A DNA stretch of 64,000 nt from Takifugu bimaculatus (Eukaryota; Chordata; Actinopteri; Tetraodontiformes; Tetraodontidae). Every line of letters begins with the position of its first letter. The stretch's first letter is position 1. The stretch lies in assembly GCA_004026145.2 (NCBI GenBank), contig CP034990.1, positions 17,624,176 through 17,688,175 on the forward strand. Direction: 5' to 3'. The position numbers and the translations under genes are program-made. This document shows, piece after piece, positions 49,476 through 61,100 of the stretch. The notes under the pieces were generated by a model. The model was given only the letters and a program-made list of their open reading frames with translations, did not search any database and was not told where the DNA came from.

Positions 49476-52400
49476 TTATATGTACATGGGCGTCTCCTGT
49501 CCCGTCAGGAGTCTGAACATGGCGGCCGGCATGGTTTTCATGTGGATCTGACAGGAAGAGAACAGGAGACATTTTAATTACCAATTAATCCTGATCATCT
49601 TCGACGCCCAGTCAAAAGTGTGTGTGCGCGTGTGCGTCGCACTTCTCCGACAGAGTTGGACAGGGCCTGGACAATCTTCTCGTGCGCTGTGGCCACCACG
49701 CTCTGTCCGTTAATCTCGATGATCCTGTGACCCACGCGGACGCCGCCGCGCTCGGCGATGCCTCCTCGCATCAGGCTGCATATCTGTGGGGAGAGAGATG
49801 CATCTCTAAACGTCTAAAAGATGTGTGATTAACGTCAACATGGCACCAGGAACAGGCGTTGGCTCGTATTGGCTGAAACTGCACCTGCCTTAATAGATCC
49901 ATCTATTGCCTTTTAAAGCAAGTATTAAAGTTTAATACTGTAATGTTATTTATCACACAGCTGCCGGTGACGGTTGCTTTGCTGCGCCCGAGTAATAAAA
50001 TACTGAGAATGTTAGTAGGGGGGGGTCCAGGTCCAGGCACCCAGATGGGATTTTCTGGGATCACGCCTTCATTGCTGAAGCGTTTCCTGCCCCGGGGGGG
50101 ACAGAAAGCCCGGCTGGATTGTGGTCCTGGAGGATCAGAACCAGCAGGATCCCAGTGTAGTAGTAGATCGTGTCTTTAATGACCCCGGTGTTGTACTTAC
50201 GATGCCGTTCTGGACGCTGAAGCCCAGCTGATATTTGAGATCCGGTCTCTTAATGAGGACAGTGGTGACAGGAGGACAACTGACGATGTTCATCTTCACC
50301 TGAACCTGGTTCTTCAAGCCCTTCCACAGAGAAACACACACGGGCTCACACACATTCATTTTAGGAACTATTCCTCTCCTACTTGGGTCACACGACCCCA
50401 CAGCTCATCCAGGGTGAAAGGGTTTATTTAGAAATACCTTAATGATTCCCTGACAGGTGGCGAGGGGCAGCCCCACGAGGCTGGTGTTGTTGATGGACAT
50501 GATCTGGTCTCCGATGCTGAGTTTTCCAGAGCGAGCCGCAGGGCCGCCGTTCATCATGTTGGCTAGGATGACTGTGGGCAGGATGGATCCCCAGCCGGAC
50601 TCCACGATCACCACGCCCAGGATCTCCCCCTTACTCTTCTCCAGCTGCAACTGAACGGAGACTGAATGTCAGCTCCACCAAGGTCATGGTGATCATATCT
50701 GAGGTGCCGTTTAGAGAGGTTATGTCCACACTTCTTCGGTAGACTGAAGAGGGACATGCATGGCGGAGGTCCATATGTCTCCCTCTAGCGGCCAACGTCA
50801 GTACAACAACAAACCCTCATCATTATATAATATAATTCTATTTTAGCAGCAGCCTGACAAACTGAAAACAGCCTTATAAATCCTAAATACTGTAAATTCC
50901 AGGGCCCTTCTTCATGGTCACTAACTCAGTGAACTCACAGTACATCTTTATTTTATATGTAATGTTTTTCAATGCACAGATGTAGTTTTAAAAGCTAAAT
51001 GTAAACAATGCACTTCCTTTCGACTATTTTATTACGATGTTTAATCATTTGTTATTGAATAAAAGTCTATCTTCAGGCTCACATCTCAAGATTCTGACTG
51101 TAAAAAGAGTTGTGAGGAAACTCCCTCGCTCTCTCTCTTAAGTGCGTCTGAAATAGCAGCTGCGTGTTGCCCTGCAGCCTCTCCGCTAACACGGCAGACA
51201 GTATTTCACAGTTTCTAACTCTCCGAAATCCTCCAGTAATGCTATGAGGCCACAGTATTAGCTTAGCAGGAAATGTTACAACAATAAGAAACATGTAGGA
51301 CTTGAATCACGCTGCCATCTGCCTTTGAATCGGTCTAATTAGTCAACATTTACTGCATTCTTGTGAGTTTCTATAAATGCTCCTGCTGCAGGGCTGATGT
51401 TCACCTCACAATGTATTTTTTGTTTCTTTTGCATTTCACTGGTGTTGACAAAGCAGCAAACAGCAGCGGTGGAAAGACTCTGCTGCACATTTCATCAGGA
51501 CCAACCTCTTTGCAGTTCTCAGAGTTGGAGAAGTGGATGAGGTCATCGTTGTACATCTCCTGTGTGTTGATGATGTCACTGTACTCCTTCTGACTCAGGT
51601 CCTCGGGGTTGATGCCGTTGGCTCTCAGGAACTCCTGGTAAGCTACGCTGAAAGCCTGACCGATGGACTGAGCAATAAGCTGCGCCTGCAGGCACAAAAC
51701 AAGGGAATTAGGAGATAAGCGTGTCGGGGAACCACAGATGCCGATTCCCTCTGACAAACTCCACAAACAGAGACTGTGTTAAGACACCAACACACTGGTT
51801 TGTGCTGTCAGACACTCCTCAGCAGCAGTCCGCACTGAGCAGGAGTTACGTGTAATGAAGATAACGGAGAGAACAAGTCAATCCACTCAAGGTTCTGAGA
51901 GAACATCTCGTGAACGTCACCAGCCTGCGTTTGCAATCGCCACCTAAACGACACGTCCTCATAATTAAAAACCCAAATAACATGACTGATAAACAACCAA
52001 AATGCCACAACATTGTGCCTCCCAACGACATGAATTAGCCTTTAAAAGCCCTGTTGTGAGACTGAGAATCAACAGCAAAAAGATCAATAAAAAGGAAAAA
52101 ATAAAAGAATTCCTGGATAAACATCTTTTAAATGCTGAATGGCTTCTTGATGTTTGGACACTGCTGAAGGAAACAAACATTGTTATGAAGTTGAACCAGC
52201 AAAGCACAAAAAAATAAACTCTGCAGAACATAATATTCTAATACAGAGCTGGAGGATATGCGAGCTGCACTTTGCCTCCTCTCTCTCCTGTTTAATTGAA
52301 TTCTACACGAGAACATAAATCTCCTGTACATTTTTCAGGCAGTAACAGCCAAACTCCAAGAATCAATAAACTGGAAATTAGGTTTGCAGAACAACAAAAG

Positions 52401-55400
52401 AGGCAAAACTATGAAAACGCTGTAGCGAGAGCGAGCAGGCCCAGTAGCTCCCGCTGATGGATGATCAGCTGGATGCTTTCAGTTAGAACTCAAACCTGCC
52501 ACCAAAGAAGAACAGAGCAGCTTTTTGGCTGTTTTTGTGTTGGTCCTGGACCTAATCTGCTCAAATTTAACAAGAAATAATTACAACCGGACAATTTCTT
52601 CGGAACCAGGGGATCTAGGTTCGAAAAAAGTTTTCAAAAATATCAAGAGAGCCCAAATCATCGTTTAGCTGCAGAACTTCAGCGCACTTACGTCCTCGGA
52701 CTCAAAGACGTGGCAAATCATCTTGTACTGCTTCTTGGCCTCCGGTGCCCCCGGCGTTGTTTCAATGCAGTCCTGTGAGGCCGATCGGGGCATGCGGCGC
52801 CTGGCCATCAGCACCACGATGTTCCCGATATCTGCGATGTAGGATATGGTGCGCAGCGCGTTGTCCATCATGGTCTCCTGGAGGGCGAATGCGTCAGATT
52901 AACGCGTGATTACGCTCATCACGGTGCCGCGCGGGTGGCGGCTCCGGCTACAGACGGACATTTTTAAACGGACGGGAGCCGATTTAATCAGGAGTAATGA
53001 TTTCCAAGGAGCTGAGGCCTCCGTCTGCGGCGTCAAACAGCGCACGTGCACGCCGGGGCCGTCGGCGAAGGCTTTCAGTCTTAATTGTCATTTCCGAAGA
53101 AAACGCTGCATTGCAGCACATCTGTTTCTGCCAGAAGGCCTTGAAGAGGCGCAGGCAGCTCTGTTTGACATGCTGCGAATGAATCATCCATCATGTGTAC
53201 GTTTAACTGGTACCGTCAGCACAAAGCTGCCCCCCCCCCCCCACAACTGCAGAGCCCTCAGAAGTTAATTCTGCTCCCGGCGAGCGTTCACCCTCCTGAG
53301 AAAATGTGTAAAGCTTGAGAGAAGCTTTGTTTAAAAATGTTTTGTCGTTGTTGTTAAAAATAAAAGAGGGAAGTTTCTGTTGGAAGGATGAATGGAAAAA
53401 CACCAGCTTCCCCGTTGGATGTGCTGGTAGCTTTCGCATGAAACGCCGCTCCGAGGCTCGGATGTTCTGCAAGATTTACGGAGTCTGTTCTCACCCGCAG
53501 CCCAACAGATGTGACATCATCAGGGATTATGGGGAATAATCTGTTGTCATCGCAGCGCTGCGGAACACGGCGTTGGCGCGGCTTTAACCCTTCAGCGGCG
53601 AGGCGGAGGCTCACCTGAGAGTCTGCGTTGAGGACTTTGATCCTTTGGGTGGAGATGAACAGATCCACCTCCGTCAGGGTTTGTGCGTCTCCGTCCGCAC
53701 TTTGCTGCAAGACAGAACAGGCTTCAGTTCAAGCGGACCGGTCAGAACCCACCAAACGAGACGGCTGAGGTACGCGTGAGGTCAGTACAGGATTAGTTGG
53801 GGTAAACGCGCATGCATGCATGTATGTTTGGATTCCAGCTCAGTCGGAAGCCGTTCTAAAGGTGAGGGAGTGGCAGGCAAAGGAAAAATGTTGGCAGCGG
53901 GATGATTTCATCTTGTTTGGTATCAGCTGTCTTGGCAGGAGGGGAGCGAGCTGGCAGAGGAAGGAGACCCGGCTCAACGCTAAACCCCACCCGGCAGGCT
54001 GCTCTCTGCGAATGCCACGCAGAATCAAACCTGCACGCACTTTCCTTCCAATCACCGCGTAGTGCAGGTTAATCAGATTACATGTAATCTGATCTCATTT
54101 CTGCTCGGTTTCAAGATGTGCTCAAAAGTAAAGCTGTATTGGAAAAGGGCTTTTTTTTTTTAACATACCATGAACTGGACAGAATCCCAGAGTGACTCTG
54201 TAAACGGTTTTAATTGTTATTCATTTAAACACAAGGTAATGCAGTCATGCTGCACGCTAGTGGAGTTTATCTAACCGAAGCCTGACTGAATTAAAACCCT
54301 ACATTTGGTAGCTTTAAGGTATCACGGTCCAGGGAAGCTAATGCATCACGAGCTAAAGGCCCTGACTTCATTGTCAACCATAAAACCTGATTTTTTACCA
54401 CTGAAATGTTTCATTAATCTAAATGAAAGGTGAAGGGGCATAAAAACAGACCGTAAAGGGGAATAATATTTCTTCAAACTGTGTGGAATTAGCTCAGCTT
54501 ATCTACTAGAATCCCCTCTCCTAATTATCACAGTCTTTCTCACTGAGGCTGTTTTCAAATGCTGTTGAGAGCCTTTAGCTGAACCACACAATACACAAAT
54601 GCTGCAGCCTAATTATACCAGATTACTCTGGCAAGTGACCTGTGTCGTACTTCTTCTGGTCACATTAGCAGCCGTGGTTGCATATGAATTAGCGAGGAAA
54701 CAGGTTGAGCTTATTTTCCTCCAAACATTCCCTTTCCTGCCTTATTATTCAGCTTAACATTGATTTTACCAGCACAAGTGTGTGTTGTGTTGCTTAAACC
54801 TGAGTTTGGGTGAACGTAAAACACATCTCTGGTCAGAGGGAATAAAAAGAGGCACTTTTTACAGGCTAAGTCAAGTTTCCTACACAGTGTCCTGCTGATG
54901 TATCTCATTACTTTGTGGTCATTTGAATTCACCCTGCTGTTGGTTTCCGTGGTTTTCCCTCTTCTGTCTTTGCCCCGACCTCAGTCTCAGTGACATAAAC
55001 TGTTTATCGGGTTGCCAGTTAAAACTGAGACGCTTTCAAACAGCATTAGTGCAAAAGAGCCTGAAAACACAGAGCAATCAACAGAAACGGTGAATGTGTG
55101 TTTGTTTTAGTTCTGCACAGCCTGAGAGATTCATGCACATGACACACCTGGACGGGGATGGATGGATGGATGGATGGACATTAAAGCAACACTGAGACGC
55201 AAGTGGAATTAAAAAACAAAAGAAAATGACATGAGGGTGGCCAAAGGGTCTTCCTTCTGTTCGATTTATTACACACCGCCTTTTTCTTGATTTTGGCAGC
55301 CTTCTGTACCCTCTGGCCGGCGGGCGGGCGTTGGGACGGGACAGGGTCAGCAAATACAGGAGCACAAAAAAACAGGACAGGGAGAGGAGGGGGAATAAAG

Positions 55401-55483
55401 AGGGTAAATAAAAGGAAGACAGTACAACCCCAAACCAAACAGAGGGAGTGCTACTGCTGCTCTCAGAGACAGACAGATGATTT

Positions 55484-55520
<37 letters not shown>

Positions 55521-56976
55521 GTTCAGCGCTCGCACAGCCCTGTTGGTTGTCAGATAAAAATCACAACAGCAATTACACACAGTAATAATTGCTTTTTTCT
55601 CCCCTCCTACTACAAAATCAAAAGTACGCAGGCATGCACAGACATCATGGCTGCACGAACACGTATGAAGTATGTGAAGCCTGTAGGGAGGAGGCGTTTC
55701 CGCTCGTCAGCGTTGCAGCTAACGAAGACTAAAGACTCGATGGGAAACAATAAAGAGCAACAGGGAAGGGAAAAAGCCAAAGAGTTCATCTCCGGGCTCC
55801 CTATTTGGTATCAGCTTTATACTTTTTAAACTCGGCTAACACTTCTGAGGGATTCATCAGTCATTCCGGACTCGCTACGGCCCCTACAGGGGGCGAAGCT
55901 CCATTGACGATCCGCTGGGCTGCTTTGCGATGTTTAATCATCAATACTGCGAATGGAGTTCACGCTGAGAGGCTGCGCCCGTCTATTTCTCATCTGCCAG
56001 AGGAACCCGGCTTGACCTTCAGACCGTTAAAAAAGTACTGTACAAGTTAAGAGCAGGGAAAACAGCCCAGAGGAGAGAGCGCGTCAGATTTTCCTTTTTC
56101 AAATCTTCCTCCATCATTAGCTCCCACACGAGACAAACATCTGAGGTTTTTCGACGTCGACAGCTCGGCTGAGGAGGAGCCGTGGAGGGTGGGGAGACGC
56201 AGCAGGAAAGACGTAGAAGTCGCATAAATTTTAGATCAAACACGGGGAACATCACGCCAAAATTGATTTCAGTGCGTGGACCTGGACGGGTTTGTGTCCT
56301 TGTCAATGTCAAAGATTGTCTCTACAAGTGTGGATCAGGAGGAAAAATGAGGAGAATTCTGCTTGTTCAGTGGACCTCTTCCAAGCAGGAGGAAGGCAGT
56401 TAAAAGGTGACAGCAAACCGTTGCCATGGTTTCATCCTCACAAGTCTTGGGTCTTTTTGGTTTTTTTTTGCAGAAGACACCCGTGCATGCAGACAGTGAG
56501 CAAGTGAGTGAAAACCAAACACAGATTGGACAAATGTGACATGATGCCAGCCCACATCCTCCACGGTGAGAGCTTTTTTTAAAAAAATGAAGCAGCCATG
56601 ATGCCTTTTTCAGCTGCTCCTTGTGCTCATTTCCAGTCGAAATTGCATTATAACAAATCAAGGGACGATTCGAGGCTGCTTTCAAACGCACTAGTGAACA
56701 GATGGCGAATGAACCGTCTGTGGATTTGAGCTCCGCTTTGGTGACATCATGCACCGTGAAACCTGACCTAATACCTCCAAACAGTAGCGTCAGGAGCTTT
56801 TAATTCTTCACACGTCCCAGCGGAGGCCCGCGCTTAAGTGCACCCACCTAACCAAGTGTCCTTACAGCATGCAACTTAAAAAGTAGACCACTACAGGGGA
56901 GCTCATTTAATATTTAGAAACGCAGCCCAGCTTGTGCTCACATGAGAGGGAGACAAAAGCAGCCAGTGCACCCCAG

Positions 56977-57008
<32 letters not shown>

Positions 57009-58076
57009 TGATGTCATCCTGTCACGAAACCACATTTTCGGCAGTGATCTAATCACATGGATGAGACTATGGTTCATCATCCCACTGCTGAACATCTTCA
57101 GCCAACAACACAGAAGAAGCATCAACAAGGGAGATCCTGGTAGAACCATGATGAAGAACAGCAGCTTAAGTGGTTCCTTAGGGCCCATAAAGCCGAAGAG
57201 CCACACCTGTCCCCTAAGTCTGCTCCGACTTAAAGTCCAATTGGATTCAAGTCTAAAAAAGATTACTATTGAAAAGCCTTGAAAAAGAGTCTCCTGCCTT
57301 TGGTCAGAACCAAAGTATTGCTCTTCAACACAGTAGGTGTCCAATAATGCGTATAAAGTTAGACAAACACTATGAAAATGCTCAAGAACTTTGTCTTTTG
57401 TGTTTTGTTTTATACTTTTAGTTAGATTCACCAGCGCCGCACAAACACCACTGGGGAAATTAGATGTATTGAGCAGACCTTCCGAACAAACCAATGAATT
57501 ATGTGACCGAAATGAAAATGCCTGCTTTAAATAAGCGAACTAGAAACAAAGCAGTGGGAGAGGGCAGACCTCTGCCAAGCAGCTCATTTCCCCTCATATT
57601 GTGAATTACACTCAAAACTAATACGCCAATCAAGCCAAATACCTTCAAGAGTTTGTCTGTCTCTGCATATTGCTCATCTGGTATTCGAGGGTTAGCCTCG
57701 ATGAAAGGGTTGTTGATTGAGGCGGCAGATTAGAGACGATGACTCTGATTAGGGAATTGAAGTGCTGGAGTTGTCTTCTTTAACAGAGGTTGTTCAACTT
57801 AAAAACAAGCAGCTCATCTTCCCCCATGTGTTGTGGGGAAATGAACCTTACCCTCGTATATATACTCCTATAGCAGTATAATACAAGGTATAACATAGCA
57901 GGCTTTGATCGTCACCTATATTTGGACAATCAAAGGATAATGGAATCCAGAACATCACCAAAATTTCATTAAAATGCATTCAGAACTTTTTGAGTTATTT
58001 TTGCTAACAGAAAGACAAACAAACAAACGCGCCCGCTGTCATATAACCTCCTCGGTGGAGGTAATAAGAGTGATTT

Positions 58077-58107
<31 letters not shown>

Positions 58108-61100
58108 GAGAGAGATTTGGAGTACCTTGACCCTGCTGACAGCCTCCTGGGCCTGCATCATGCGTATGTTCTTGGAAGGGTTCCTCTCAGACAGCAGCTG
58201 AGTGGAGCCCAGGTAGTTAGCAGCAAAGATAATTCCATCAATCAGGTCCTCTGGTTCACAGGGTCCTGGGACTGAGCCAGAGGAAGCAACAGGAAATTGT
58301 GATTAATGGGCAGACCCAGGGTGAAGGACTGAGTCAGATGTGTGGCGGAGCCAACACGCTGTGTGGAGAAACAGGGCCAACAGTGTTGGTCAGGAGAGGA
58401 TGATGATGATGATGGTGATGGTGATGAGGAGGAGAGTGGCTTGCTGAGTGGGACCGAGCGGAAAGAGGTTCAGAACCAGTGGGAGGTTTGACTGAGACTA
58501 ATCTGCATCTGTGATATGCAGATATGGATTCTCAGACACCCACTTCAGGACACAGCGTGCTGCCATGACAGCAGGCGAGCCAAAAGAATGCAAAGGTTGA
58601 GGAAAAAATGCTTCATCTTAGCCTGTGATGTGACACACCGGGGGGAACTCACCGTCGACAAAGCTGGGGAAGGACGCCACCTTTTTCGCTGGCTGAAAAA
58701 AAAAGGGATACACGGGTTTGTGGTGAATATCTGGTGGTTCTCAAGTGTCAAATAACAATTGAGGGGGAAGATTTTCATCCTCTTCTGACAACAAACAGTC
58801 GGAAGTTGGTCCTTCTGCATTAATCCTAAACCTATTCTGACCTGTTACGGAAACATAATAACCACTTGATGACATTCGTGTTGCACATATTCTGCACGCA
58901 CACACACACAAACACACGCACGCACACACGCACCAGCTACAGCCCTTAAAGTGTAAATGACCTTGCAACAGAGCAGAGGCGTGTTGACAGCAGCAGAGCA
59001 GCATCTTACCTCTGGCACATTATTGTTCTCCAGGGGAATGTTGAGGTCGGAGCGCTGTTGCTTCCTGGGCTGCTCTGCGCCGTTGCTCACCTGTCGGGTC
59101 GACACGGGAGAACAGGTGCAAGCGGAAACCATTAGGACTGCCACAAATTTAAACAGTGAGATGCTGCGTAAGCTGTCACAGGCGGCTTCTGCTCCGAGAG
59201 CCAAAGGTTTGAGTGGGAGGTAATGATATGCACCTCACACGAGGGAGGCGACTGTGTGGGTGGGCTGCCATTTACATGAGTCCTGCTGTGCTGGGTTTAC
59301 CGCAGCATTACCACTGATAAAGAGTTCATTTTTTTGCTAATGCATTGAAAACCGAACACGCTGAATTCAAACTGCTGCGTTTTTCTTTCGCTTGCCCTCG
59401 GGTTCATCTTAAATTTTCTGTATGTGGACCAAAGCAATGTAAACAATGACAGGGTGACATTTGCATGCACTCCCCATGGACAACTGTTATACTCCACACA
59501 TGCATGGAAGCCCTAAAAAGTGCTATCCAGACAATCAGCACGTTGTCATAAATGAAAATGTGACGTTAACGGCCCTCTTTGCATGCTGCCCGTATCGCTT
59601 GTGCAAACAACCGTTTAATTAATGGAATTTGTGTTGTTGTCGGGGGACGGCACGCTAAACCGGTAAGACTGGCAGAATTACACTGTGTACAGAATGGCAA
59701 GTGAATCCAGACAAACCCCCGGCGTGCATTTATCTGGACTGAATATTAATATCCACTCTGATTTGATTTGTGAGTATATAACATGAGGGACAATATAACA
59801 AGTGGCAATGATTCATGGAATGGGGATTTTTGCTTTTTTGCATGTGACTACAAAATCAGCCTTTATAAGTTTGGCTGCTCTTGAAGAACATCTCCAGCTA
59901 CACCTCCATCCATCCTGTCAGTCAGACAGCTGCCACAATATGCAGAGCCTTAAAGTCTGCGAGGATGTCTTTTTTAGGTGAAAACCATTTAAACAGTTAA
60001 TAATTCAGGGAGATCTTAAATTAAACTGAAAGCAGACCTGCAACCTGCTCTTACATGCTGATGTGATCAGGGGAGCCATCAGAATGGCTGCGTGCTGCAA
60101 ATTCTCTGAAATGGATCCACTTAAATGGCGTCTGACCCACTTTTGTGCCACAGATGAGCTACAGGGTAGGAGCGCACATGCACGTGTGTACACTGTGGAG
60201 CAGGTGTGTATCAGCATGATGCCCAGAGGAGAATATGGCTGTTCTGCTTTCACCGTCTGACCATTACATGATGGGAGCAGCATGTTTAGGACGCCGATGT
60301 GCACAGGATGAGCAGGACCCTGGATGGAAAAGCCCGGCGATTGTGCTGGGATGAGGATGAATAAGAGATCACCTTTTAACTCTGATTTTAGGAAAATGCC
60401 TGCTTGACCCAGTTTTGCTATAAACAAAAAAAAAAGCCACCGTGTACACGCAACGAAATTTCAAAGCTATATATGCTTAATTTGGCCATTTTAAAGCTAT
60501 TAGCTATAGCTAATATCAGCTCATTTTAATATTTGTCTCCTTGTCATACCAAACAATACAGTTTTTATAAATACATTTAATTTGAAAATTAAAGTCTAGG
60601 TTGCCTATTTTCTATGGATTAAATGAACCACTTCAGCACAGTGGATGTTTTCTAAAGCAACTCACCGCCTCCTCTGTCCATCTCTGTCTGTCTTCTGGGG
60701 AGCGTGGATGTGCTTTGAGGTCCCTCTGGAGGTCAGGATTTGTGTGGTGCATGGAGGGCAGGTTCAAAGACTTGGGCCTGCTGTCATGGCGATGGTGAGC
60801 TTGGGGATAGGGGGCTGTGCCCGGCTTAGGGTGGGAGTAGTGACTCAATGTGGGCTCTGGCACCATCTCCTCTGGACTTTGGTCAGTGCCACTGCTCAGA
60901 CTGCCCATACTCATGCTCATCTTGATCTCAGCCACTATTTGGTCAATGTCCTCCTCTGCTTCCTCTCCTGTTTCTCCCTCTACCACCACCACCTTACGCC
61001 CACGATATGGAGAAACCCGCACTGAGTTCCCATTGTCCTCTGGTGCATAGTAGTCCCCTGTGTAGGCCCTGCCATGTCTTTCCCCTCCATCTGCCTCCTC

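Noticed and set aside
55287..55829. 180-codon plus-strand frame
   Set aside because: It overlaps the APBA2 microexon in antisense and a TG microsatellite, and its composition is not protein-like.
56907..57494. 195-codon open frame on the minus strand in an APBA2 intron
   Set aside because: It runs through a CA microsatellite, has no recognisable domain and lies between exons of a well-supported gene on the same strand.
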